This document shows, piece after piece, positions 51,386 to 58,830 of a DNA stretch of 64,000 bases. Position 1 is the first letter of the stretch, and the number at the start of each line of letters is the position of its first letter. The DNA lies in the NCBI GenBank assembly GCA_963725145.1, contig CAVRXL010000001.1, positions 1 through 64,000 on the forward strand. The letters are read 5' to 3'. The stretch comes from DATAEE01 sp963725145 (lineage in GTDB: Bacteria > Acidobacteriota > Vicinamibacteria > Vicinamibacterales > 2-12-FULL-66-21). A program made the translations under genes and the position numbers. Under the pieces are notes generated by a model. It was not told where the DNA came from. It ran no database searches and worked only from the letters and a program-made list of their open reading frames with translations.

Positions 51386-52239
51386 TAGGCGCGCTTCTTT
51401 TTTGCGGTCCTGGCGACTGCCGGCTTCTTCAGATTGGCTTTCGCCGTGCTTTTCTTCCCCGTGCTGACGCGATCGAGGCTCTTGCGTAGCGCGTCCATCA
51501 GGTCCACGACCTTCGTCGGCGCCGCTTCTTCCGAGGGCTCGACGATCTCCTCGCCGGCGATCTTCTTGTCGATGACCTTCCGCAGCTCTTCCTGATACTC
51601 GTCGCGGTACTCTCGGAGATCGAGCGGCGCTTTGAACGTGTCGATCACCTGCTTCGCGAGCTTGATCTCGTCCGGCTTGACCTTGTCCGGCACTCCATCG
51701 AGCTCGTCGATCGCGTCCATGCTCCGGATCTCGCGCGCGGTCCGCAGCGTGAACATGATGAGCCCTTTGGCGCGCGGCTGCACCGCCACCAGGTACTCCC
51801 GGCCGTAGAGGGCCAGCTTCCCGATCCCGGCCTTCCCTTTCATCCCCTCGCGGATGACGGCGAAGGCTTCCTTCGCCATCGCGCCGTCGGGCGCCAGGTA
51901 GTACGGGCGCTCGACGTACACGGGATCGATCTCGTCAACCTCGGTGAACTGGACGAGGTTGATGATCCGCGTCGACTCGGGCCGGACCTTCGCGAGGTCC
52001 TCCTCGTCCATGACGACGTAGCGCCCCTTCTCGAACTCGTACCCTTTGACGATGTCGGAGAGCGGGACCTCTTTGTCGCAGTTCGGGCACCAGCGCTTCT
52101 GCTGGATGCGGGTGCGGCACTCGCGATGCAGCTGGTTGAAGCTGATCGTCGCGGCGCTGTCGGTGGCCGGGAACACCCGGACCGGAATGTTGACGAGACT
52201 GACCTTGAGGAAGCCTTTCCACGTCGGGCGGGCGGCCAT
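51385..52239 (-). CDS. ku: Ku protein, non-homologous end joining
   Basis: From ATG 52239 a 284-residue prokaryotic Ku: RPTWKGFLKVSLVNIPVRVF at the N-terminus, then the zinc-hook-like CRTRIQQKRWCPNCDKEVPL, YVVMDEEDLAKVRPESTRII, PYYLAPDGAMAKEAFAVIRE and RAKGLIMFTLRTAREIRSMD. The C-terminus is a Lys-rich tail (KKPAVARTAKKKRA), as in Ku proteins that bind LigD or DNA. It forms a ring on double-strand ends and recruits LigD. It is divergent from ligD with a 76-base shared promoter region. Confidence 0.95.
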   Translation of the reverse strand: MAARPTWKGFLKVSLVNIPVRVFPATDSAATISFNQLHRECRTRIQQKRWCPNCDKEVPLSDIVKGYEFEKGRYVVMDEEDLAKVRPESTRIINLVQFTEVDEIDPVYVERPYYLAPDGAMAKEAFAVIREGMKGKAGIGKLALYGREYLVAVQPRAKGLIMFTLRTAREIRSMDAIDELDGVPDKVKPDEIKLAKQVIDTFKAPLDLREYRDEYQEELRKVIDKKIAGEEIVEPSEEAAPTKVVDLMDALRKSLDRVSTGKKSTAKANLKKPAVARTAKKKRA

Positions 52240-52315
52240 ACAGTAAAGGATATCGGATGGCCCGCCGCCTCCGCCCAGCTTCGGCCTGGCAGGCTCTCCG
52301 CTTCGATGCACAGTA

Positions 52316-54511
52316 ATGCGCAGCGCTTTACGCGACGACCTCCGGCCCATGCTCGCGTCGCTCGACGACGCCCCGCGCGTCAGCCCGGGCCTCGCGTACG
52401 AGCCGAAGTACGACGGGATACGGGCGATTGTGGAGATAGCGCCTGCGGCCCGCGCGAGCGGCCGGAGGGAAGTCCGGGCCGCAGGCCCGGACCCGCGAGC
52501 GCGCGCGCGTGGGGGTGGGGCCCCACGCGCATCAAATAATGATGACGCAGTCCCCGTCCAGATCTACTCCCGTCTCGGGAACGAGAAGACATCACAGTTC
52601 CCGGCACTCGTAGAGGCCTTCCAACAGATCGGCCGGAAGCTCGGCCACCGGCTGATCATCGACGGCGAGATCGTCGCGCTCGACAAAGCAGGCAAACCAG
52701 TCGGGTTTCAGCGGCTGCAGGGGCGGATGCACCTGACAGGCAAGGAAGACATCCGGCGTGCTGAAGGCACGCAGCCGGTCGCGTTTATTGCCTTCGATCT
52801 GCTGCGCGACGGTGACGAGGATCTGAGGCCGCGCCCGTGGTCCGACCGCCGCGCCCGCCTCGAGGCCCGGCTCGGCAAGCTGGCGAAGGCTGACGGTCCC
52901 TTCCGCATCAGCGAGGTCGCGCGCGGCGACGGCCGCGACCTCGACCGCCGCGCGCACGACGAAGGCTGGGAAGGCCTGATCGCGAAGGAGATGCGCTCGC
53001 CGTACCACAGCGGCCGGCGCTCCCCCGCCTGGCGCAAGCTGAAAAACGTCCGCCGCCAGGAGTTCGTTGTCGGGGGCTGGACCGAGCCGCGCAACACACG
53101 GTCGCATTTCGGCGCGCTGCTGCTCGGTGTCTTCGATGGCGAAGCCAAGCCCCAAGCCACAGGCCCAAAGCCCCAAGCCGCGAAGCTCACCTACGTGGGC
53201 CACGTGGGTACTGGATTCGACGAGAAAGAGTTGTCGCGCGTCGCGAAACTCCTCAAGGCGCGTGAGACGACGACCCCGCCGTTCGCGTCGCGCGTCCCGA
53301 CCAACGAGCGCGCGCACTGGGTCAGGCCCGAGCTCGTCGCCGAGGTGCGATTCACCGAGTGGACGGACGAGAAGTATCTGCGCCACCCGGTGTATCTCGG
53401 ATTGCGGGATGACAAGAAACCGAAACAGGTTGTCAGAGAGGACGGTGTAGGCCCGACCTTCAGGTCGGGCGTGTTGGGATCACCCGGACGCTCGCAACCC
53501 GGCGGATCCGGGCACGCCCGACCTGAAGGTCGGGCCTACGCTGCCGTGCTCCAACAACTCACCGCTCTCGAGGACGCCCGGCGCGACGGCGTCATCACGC
53601 TCCCGAACGGCGACTCGATCAAGATCACCAATCCGGCCAAGGTGTTCTGGCCGAAGCTGAAGATCACGAAGGGCGAGCTCCTCCGCTACTACGCGCAGGT
53701 CGCGCCGTACCTGCTCCCGGCCGTCGAGGATCGCCCGCTGGTCATGAAGCGATTTCCGAACGGCATCGCCGAGCCGGCGTTCTACCAGCACCGGAGGGTC
53801 CAGGAGCAGCCTCCTCCTGGGGTGCGGATGGAAGCTTTGCCGGACGGGCTGGATCCGATCGCCGAACCTGGCTCGAACCGGTTCGTCGGAGGGTCATTGA
53901 CGACGCTGTTGTACATGACGCAGATCGCGGCGATCTCGCAGGATCCGTGGTTCTCGCGCGCACAGTCGCCGCTCTTCGCCGACCACGTCGCGATCGATCT
54001 CGATCCTGGCGAGGGCACGACGTTCGAGACCGTCCTCGACGTGGCACGGTGGGTGCGGGACGAGCTCCGCGCCCTTGGCGTGCCCGGCGTACCGAAGACC
54101 TCGGGCTCGCGCGGACTGCACATCTACATCCCGCTGCCGCCGAAGACCACGTACGAGTCGGGCCAGCTCCTCTGCCAGATCATCGCGACCGTCGTCGCCA
54201 CCAAGCATCCGAAAGCGGCGACGGTCGAGCGGATGGTTCGCAGGCGCCCTCGCGGAACCGTGTACGTGGACTACCTGCAGAACATTCTGGGAAAGACGCT
54301 GGCGACGGCATACAGCGCACGCGCCAGCGATTTCGCGGGCGTTTCCACGCCGCTGACCTGGGAAGAGGTGGATGCCGGGGTGGATCCGACCGACTTCACC
54401 ATCCGCACCGCGCCGGCCCGGTTCGCAGAGGTCGGCGATCTCTGGGCACGGCTGCGGACGTCGAAGCCGGTGGATCTCACCGCGGTCGTACGGAAGTACT
54501 CTCGTCGTTAA
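52316..54511 (+). CDS. ligD: LigD, ATP-dependent ligase plus primase-polymerase
   Basis: A 731-residue LIG-POL protein without the 3'-phosphoesterase domain. Ligase part, residues ~1-370: motif I LAYEPKYDGIRAIVEI (Lys nucleophile), IYSRLGNEKTSQFPALVEAF, LIIDGEIVALDKAGKPVGFQ, EGLIAKEMRSPYHSGRRSPA, WRKLKNVRRQEFVVGGW. Polymerase part, ~415-725: DSIKITNPAKVFWPKLKITK, AIDLDPGEGTTFETVLDVAR (metal-binding Asp pair), PKTSGSRGLHIYIPLP, VYVDYLQNILGKTLATAYSA. Three repeats are inserted in frame: a palindromic block at 52441-52522 right after motif I, a KPQATGPKPQAAK microsatellite near 53144-53186, and a family-A repeat at 53447-53539 in the interdomain linker. Confidence 0.93.
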   Translation: MRSALRDDLRPMLASLDDAPRVSPGLAYEPKYDGIRAIVEIAPAARASGRREVRAAGPDPRARARGGGAPRASNNDDAVPVQIYSRLGNEKTSQFPALVEAFQQIGRKLGHRLIIDGEIVALDKAGKPVGFQRLQGRMHLTGKEDIRRAEGTQPVAFIAFDLLRDGDEDLRPRPWSDRRARLEARLGKLAKADGPFRISEVARGDGRDLDRRAHDEGWEGLIAKEMRSPYHSGRRSPAWRKLKNVRRQEFVVGGWTEPRNTRSHFGALLLGVFDGEAKPQATGPKPQAAKLTYVGHVGTGFDEKELSRVAKLLKARETTTPPFASRVPTNERAHWVRPELVAEVRFTEWTDEKYLRHPVYLGLRDDKKPKQVVREDGVGPTFRSGVLGSPGRSQPGGSGHARPEGRAYAAVLQQLTALEDARRDGVITLPNGDSIKITNPAKVFWPKLKITKGELLRYYAQVAPYLLPAVEDRPLVMKRFPNGIAEPAFYQHRRVQEQPPPGVRMEALPDGLDPIAEPGSNRFVGGSLTTLLYMTQIAAISQDPWFSRAQSPLFADHVAIDLDPGEGTTFETVLDVARWVRDELRALGVPGVPKTSGSRGLHIYIPLPPKTTYESGQLLCQIIATVVATKHPKAATVERMVRRRPRGTVYVDYLQNILGKTLATAYSARASDFAGVSTPLTWEEVDAGVDPTDFTIRTAPARFAEVGDLWARLRTSKPVDLTAVVRKYSRR
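52441..52522. repeat. Palindromic insertion inside the ligD ligase domain
   Basis: GCCTGCGGCCCG (52441-52452) and CGGGCCGCAGGC (52475-52486) are perfect inverted 12-mers. A GTGGGGCCCCAC palindrome follows at about 52511-52522. Together they encode an Arg/Ala-rich stretch (ARASGRREVRAAGPDPRARA) between ligase motif I and the next conserved segment, where relatives have a short loop. Confidence 0.75.
53447..53539. repeat. Paired palindromic repeat, family A, in the ligD linker
   Basis: GTAGGCCCGACCTTCAGGTC-GGGCGTG and CACGCCCGACCTGAAGGTCG-GGCCTAC are inverted copies separated by about 38 bases. They encode GVGPTFRSGVLGSPGR and GHARPEGRAYAA between the ligase and polymerase domains without breaking the frame. 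Confidence 0.88.
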
Positions 54512-54702
54512 GCTGTTTCGTCCGTCTCGTCGTCAAGCTCCGTGTCTTCGTCTTCGTCCTCGTCCTCGAAAGCCTCGACATCATCCTCGACGAGGCCGCT
54601 GATCTTCTCCCCGCCCAGGCCCATCGGCTGGTCCCGGTCGAGCTCGCTGTCTACTCCGGGGTCGTCGCGGCGGATGCGGTCGGTGTCGCGTGGTTCTGCC
54701 AT
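54508..54702 (-). CDS. Small highly acidic protein, hypothetical
   Basis: ATG 54702, with GAGGAGG 8 bases upstream, starts a 64-residue protein (MAEPRDTDRIRRDDPGVDSE) ending in a run of Asp and Glu (EAFEDEDEDEDTELDDETDE). Its stop overlaps the ligD stop on the other strand. No hydrophobic core or Cys is present, so it is probably disordered. I cannot assign a function. The strong ribosome-binding site supports it being real. The frame upstream to 55146 is antisense to the ferredoxin gene and not credible. Confidence 0.65.
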   Translation of the reverse strand: MAEPRDTDRIRRDDPGVDSELDRDQPMGLGGEKISGLVEDDVEAFEDEDEDEDTELDDETDETA

Positions 54703-54837
54703 CGTGGGTGCCTCCTCGCCCGCCGACGAGCAACGCCGGTGCCACCCGCCTTCGCTCGCCGTTTGGCTGAGCGAGCTTCGGCGAGGCAGGGCCGCGAACT
54801 GGCCTGCAGCCGTCACGTCAGATAGGATCAACGGCAC

Positions 54838-55203
54838 GTGTCGAAGAAGAAAAAGAACAAGCCTGAGGACTCCGCGCGCGAGTTCGGCATCGGCCGGCTG
54901 CGGCGGCATCTCTTCATCTGCATCGGGCCGGATTGTGTGGATCCAGATGAGGGGGCCGAGACCTGGTCGTACCTCAAGAAACGGATGAAGCAGCTGGACA
55001 TCACGGGCGAGAACGGCCCGTGCTACCGGACGAAGTGCAACTGCCTCCGGATCTGCACCGACGGTCCGATCTGCGTCGTCTATCCCGAGGGGGCGTGGTA
55101 TCGCAACGTGACGCCCGATAACGCCGAGCGCATCATTCAGGAACACCTCATCGGTGGGCGCATCGTCCGGGATTTGTGTTTCGCGCGAAATCCTTTACCT
55201 TGA
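54838..55203 (+). CDS. Thioredoxin-like [2Fe-2S] ferredoxin
   Basis: GTG 54838 starts a 121-residue protein with a Lys-rich N-terminus (SKKKKNKPEDSAREFGIGRL). The [2Fe-2S] ligands of the (2Fe-2S) ferredoxin/NuoE-like fold are visible as HLFICIGPDCVDPDEG and YRTKCNCLRICTDGPICVVY, PEGAWYRNVTPDNAERIIQE. The order C-x4-C ... C-x-C-x3-C-x4-C contains more Cys than the four needed. It is an electron carrier in the cytoplasm; partner unknown. It lies upstream of two tRNA-Arg genes. Confidence 0.85.
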   Translation: MSKKKKNKPEDSAREFGIGRLRRHLFICIGPDCVDPDEGAETWSYLKKRMKQLDITGENGPCYRTKCNCLRICTDGPICVVYPEGAWYRNVTPDNAERIIQEHLIGGRIVRDLCFARNPLP

Positions 55204-55270
55204 GCCGCGGGCGCTTTGCCTGACCCGACGCTCATATAGATTGATAGCCGCGTATAAGATTGATAGCCGC

Positions 55271-55347
55271 GCGCCCGTAGCTCAGCTGGATAGAGCGCCG
55301 GGCTTCGAACCCGTAGGTCGCAGGTTCAAGTCCTGCCGGGCGCGCCA
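55271..55347 (+). tRNA. trnR: tRNA-Arg (anticodon UCG)
   Basis: GCGCCCG acceptor, D-arm AGCTCAGCTGGATAGAGC, anticodon loop CTTCGAA giving TCG, T-arm GCAGG-TTCAAGT-CCTGC, CGGGCGC, G and encoded CCA; 77 nt. The anticodon stem has one weak outer pair. Preceded by the short repeat TTGATAGCCGCG at 55240 and 55260. Confidence 0.95.
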
Positions 55348-55463
55348 TTCGACTCGCCTGCGTCCCGCCTTCGGCGAGCCGCAGGCTCGCTCATGGCGGG
55401 CCACCGCAGGTCGAATGCCCTGAGCGAGCGAAGCGAGTCGAAGGGCAACCTTCGACTCGGTCT

Positions 55464-55538
55464 ATTCCGGACACATAGGTAACAGTCCATTCCGGGCACA
55501 TGGGTGACAGTTCATTCCGGAGACATGGGTAACAGACT
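55464..55538. repeat. Three tandem 25-base repeats between tRNA-Arg genes
   Basis: Units ATTCCGGACACATAGGTAAC+AGTCC, ATTCCGGGCACATGGGTGAC+AGTTC and ATTCCGGAGACATGGGTAAC+AGACT follow without spacing. They differ at a few positions each. They may be transposase-binding sites from a vanished insertion sequence. Confidence 0.8.
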
Positions 55539-55559
55539 CTGAGTTAGAATCGGTGTTCC

Positions 55560-55612
<53 letters not shown>

Positions 55613-55636
<24 letters not shown>

Positions 55637-55878
55637 TGCTTGACCGGGGGGCTTCGCCCCGCCAGGACACCGCGCCAACGACGCTGCGCTCGCGCGCCTT
55701 CGACCCTGCTCAGGGCGCCCCGAGCATCGTCGAGGGGCGGGGACCCCTGCGATCCCCGCTCCGCTCGCGTGGCTCACTCGCTGCGCTCGTTCGCTCGGCG
55801 TCATTGTGTTGAGCCCCCAACAGGTTCTAGGTCATTGCGCCATTCGGCGCCAAAGTTCGAATCCTGTCGGGCGCGCCA
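55613..55878 (+). repeat. Insertion duplicating the tRNA-Arg(CCG) 3' end
   Basis: GTTCGAATCCTGTCGGGCGC-GCCA occurs at 55613-55636 (in the tRNA) and again at 55855-55878. The 218 bases between end with TTCTAGGTCATTGCGCCATT+CGGCGCCAAA, the same end sequence as at the tRNA-Arg(UCU) locus. The duplicated part matches its own local tRNA, so each locus arose by separate insertion. Inside are a GC-rich inverted repeat (GGGGGGCTTCGCCCC) and no gene. Confidence 0.7.
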
Positions 55879-55893
55879 GCCTTCGCTCGCGCA

Positions 55894-56106
55894 ATGCTTG
55901 GCGAGCTACGGCTAGGCAGGCCTGTCTCGCCGAAGCGACGAAGTCGCAGCAACGGCGCCCTCGAAAAGATCCGCGACGGCTATGATCAAGCGGCGATCGC
56001 GTTTCTGCGCCAGGCGATCAAGTGGCTGGAACGAGCGCAAGAGGACGGAGCGAACGTCGCGGTTCTTCTCGCTCTCCTGGAGCAGGTCGCGGCGGCCTTG
56101 TCCTAG
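55894..56106 (+). CDS. Small hypothetical helical protein
   Basis: A 70-residue frame whose C-terminal 50 residues (KIRDGYDQAAIAFLRQAIKW, LERAQEDGANVAVLLALLEQ) would form two amphipathic helices. That is a better protein-like pattern than chance frames here usually show. The first ~12 residues are encoded by sequence next to the tRNA-derived insertion, so the true start may lie further in. No ribosome-binding site is obvious. I do not recognise it. Confidence 0.4.
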   Translation: MLGELRLGRPVSPKRRSRSNGALEKIRDGYDQAAIAFLRQAIKWLERAQEDGANVAVLLALLEQVAAALS

Positions 56107-56323
56107 GAAGGAATGGTCGGACTCGGGCCGTCACGCCGGTCACGTGAAGTCGCGATGCCCCTGGTCCCTCGGAGTACGGGATTCTCGAATCCGACCGGCA
56201 TCGTCCCAAGAGCGGTCACGGCCAAGCCGCCGGGTGTCGCAAGTGCACGTCCCAGCGGGAATAACCCGCCGGGCAGCCGGGCACGGCGCGTGCTACCGCC
56301 CCGCGGAGCCGGGAGGAAGCCAG

Positions 56324-58801
56324 ATGGGCGGATTGATCCAGGACCTGCGATACGCGGCCAGGATGCTGAAACGCACCCCGGGATTCACCGCCGTTGTCGT
56401 CCTGACGCTGGCGCTCGGCATCGGCGCGAATACCGCCATCTTCAGCTTGATCGACGCGCTGTTCCTCAAGCCTCTGCCGGTCGAGGACGCGACCCGGCTG
56501 GTCGAGATTCACCAGACGCTCGCGTGGCGTCGCGATCAGCTCGGCTTCACGCTCTCGTACCCGAACTACGCCTACTTGCGCGACAACACGCACGTTCTCG
56601 CGGATCTCGCCGCGCATTATCCGACCGCCCCGATTCACCTGGACAACGTCGCCGACGCGGCAGAGAAGCGTGAGCCGGTCCTGCTGAACGGGAGCGTGGT
56701 GACGTGGAACTACTTCCCTCTTCTCGGGCTGCGTCCGATCGCCGGCCGGTTCTTTCTTGCCGAAGAGGACCAGGTTCCGGACAAACACCCGGTCGCCGTC
56801 ATCAGCCACGATCTGTGGCAGACGCGTTTTACAGGAAACCCGGACATCCTCGGCACGCGCATCAGGCTGAACGGCGTGGCGTTCGAGGTCGTCGGCGTGA
56901 TGCCCATCGGGTTCAACGGCGCGATGCGCGGCGTGTTGAAGACCGACGTCTGGATTCCGAGCGCGATGTTCCGGACGGGCTACCGATACTGCAACGCGTT
57001 CGAGCGTTCCTGTCACATCGTCAATCTCATCGGGCGGCTCGACGATCGGCGCACGGTGGCTGACGCTCAGTCGGAGATGGAGGTCCTGGCGGGGCAACTC
57101 GCCGCGGCCTATCCCGACGTCAACAAGGGTCGTGGCGTCCACGTCACTCCCGCGCGCGGGATCCGGCTGCAGGAACGCGCCGATTACGCGCACACCGCCA
57201 CGCTGCTGGCCGCAACCGTCGGCCTCGTACTGCTGACCGCGTGCGCGAACGTGTCGGGGTTGCTTCTGGCGCGCGGTGCCAGGCGTCGCAGGGAGATCGC
57301 GGTTCGGCAGGCGCTGGGCGCCGGCCGGTGGCGGCTCATTCGACAGTTCCTCGCGGAGAGCGTCCTGCTCTCGCTCGTCGGCGGCGCCGCCGGACTGGTC
57401 GTCGCCTCGTGGACGAGCGACGCGCTGTCGGCCTACTACGGGACCAGTTACGTGGGCGGCCGGGTCAACTTCGAGCTCGGTCTCGACGGTGTCGTCCTGG
57501 GTACGACGCTCTTGCTGTCCCTGGTGACGGCGCTCCTCTTCGGGATTCTCCCGGCCTATCAGGCGAGCAAGCCGGACATCGTCGCGGTGCTCCAGACGGA
57601 GGGGCTGACGGGTGGGTCGGCGCGATCGCGCGTGCGCGACGGGTTGATCGTCTTTCAAGTCGCCGTTTCCGTCGTGCTCGTCGTCGGCGCGGGTCTGCTC
57701 GTTCAGAGCGTGAAGCACCTTCAGCGCGGCCCCGGCTTCGACGTCGACCACATCGCCCTGCTGCGTCTGCGCCCGAGCCTCGTCGAGTACGACGGCGTGA
57801 GGGCCCGCGCGTTTCAGGAGAACGTCATTCGCCGGCTCGAGTCGCTTCCGGGCGTCGTCTCCGTGAGCCTGGCCGAATATCCCCCGTTGCCCGGGTGGGG
57901 CGCGCCCGCCTCGTTGTGGCTCCCGGGTCGGCGTCCACAGCCCCCTGACGCTGCGCTGCAGTCAGCCTTCAACTGGGTTGGATTCAGATACTTCAAGACG
58001 TTGGGCATTCCTCTCCTGGAAGGACGCGAGTTCGATGACCGCGACCGTGGAAGCGCCCCGCGGGCGATTATCCTGAGCGAAACCCTGGCGCGTCGATTCT
58101 GGCCGGAGCCCGGCGTCGTGGGCAGGACCGTCATCGTCAATGACCGCGAACACGTCGTGGTCGGCGTCGCGAAGGACGTGCAATACGTCACCATCGTCGA
58201 ACCAGCGCGTCCGTTTTTCTATTTGAGCTACTGGCAACGAGACCCGACCGGCCCCGCGACATTGGACTCTCGCCCTCACATCCGCGTCGCCGGCGATCCG
58301 CGCGCCATGCTCCCGAGTATCCGGCGCGCGATCACGGCCGTCGACCCGGATGTGCCGATTGGCGAAGAGCAGCCCCTTGCGGAGCGTGTCGCGGCCGCCT
58401 TCAGGACGGTGCGTGGCGCGAGCACGATGCTCTTCTGGCTGGGCGGGCTCGCGATGTTCCTGAGCATGATGGGGCTGTATGCCGTGCTGGCCTTCACCGT
58501 GAGCCAGCGCACGCGCGAGATCGCCATCCGCATGGCGCTCGGGGCAACACACGGCCGCGTCGCCAGACTCGTCGTGCGTCAGGGCGCGGTCCTCGCCGGC
58601 CTGGGCGCGGCGCTGGGGCTCATCGGCGCGTTCGCGGCCGTCAGGTCGCTGAGCACTCTGATGTTCGGCATCCAGCCGCACGATCCGCTGACGATGGCGG
58701 CCGCGGCCTCGCTTCTGATGGCCGTCTCGCTGGCCGCGAGCTACTTGCCGGCGCGCCGCGCGACGCGCGTCGATTCACTCGCCGCGCTCCGCTACGAGTG
58801 A
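56324..58801 (+). CDS. ADOP-type ABC permease (MacB/FtsX-like)
   Basis: ATG 56324 follows GGGAGGAAG. The 825-residue protein has the ADOP start MGGLIQDLRYAARMLKRTPG, helix 1 (FTAVVVLTLALGIGANTAIF), a periplasmic MacB-PCD domain (residues ~50-270), FtsX domain 1 (~290-410: ANVSGLLLARGARRRREIAV, RQALGAGRWRLIRQFLAESV), then a second PCD (~460-680) and FtsX domain 2 (~700-820: FTVSQRTREIAIRMALGATH). It ends VPARR-like LPARRATRVDSLAALRYE. No ATPase gene adjoins it. Unlike the copy at 4351-6793 it is intact. It probably works with a shared ATPase in export or envelope remodelling. Confidence 0.92.
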   Translation: MGGLIQDLRYAARMLKRTPGFTAVVVLTLALGIGANTAIFSLIDALFLKPLPVEDATRLVEIHQTLAWRRDQLGFTLSYPNYAYLRDNTHVLADLAAHYPTAPIHLDNVADAAEKREPVLLNGSVVTWNYFPLLGLRPIAGRFFLAEEDQVPDKHPVAVISHDLWQTRFTGNPDILGTRIRLNGVAFEVVGVMPIGFNGAMRGVLKTDVWIPSAMFRTGYRYCNAFERSCHIVNLIGRLDDRRTVADAQSEMEVLAGQLAAAYPDVNKGRGVHVTPARGIRLQERADYAHTATLLAATVGLVLLTACANVSGLLLARGARRRREIAVRQALGAGRWRLIRQFLAESVLLSLVGGAAGLVVASWTSDALSAYYGTSYVGGRVNFELGLDGVVLGTTLLLSLVTALLFGILPAYQASKPDIVAVLQTEGLTGGSARSRVRDGLIVFQVAVSVVLVVGAGLLVQSVKHLQRGPGFDVDHIALLRLRPSLVEYDGVRARAFQENVIRRLESLPGVVSVSLAEYPPLPGWGAPASLWLPGRRPQPPDAALQSAFNWVGFRYFKTLGIPLLEGREFDDRDRGSAPRAIILSETLARRFWPEPGVVGRTVIVNDREHVVVGVAKDVQYVTIVEPARPFFYLSYWQRDPTGPATLDSRPHIRVAGDPRAMLPSIRRAITAVDPDVPIGEEQPLAERVAAAFRTVRGASTMLFWLGGLAMFLSMMGLYAVLAFTVSQRTREIAIRMALGATHGRVARLVVRQGAVLAGLGAALGLIGAFAAVRSLSTLMFGIQPHDPLTMAAAASLLMAVSLAASYLPARRATRVDSLAALRYE

Positions 58802-58830
58802 CCCATGGTAGGGTAAGCAGGGTCGATCGT

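Noticed and set aside
55464..55538. Three tandem repeats as a CRISPR array
   Set aside because: The units abut without spacers and are imperfect; no cas genes are in the window.
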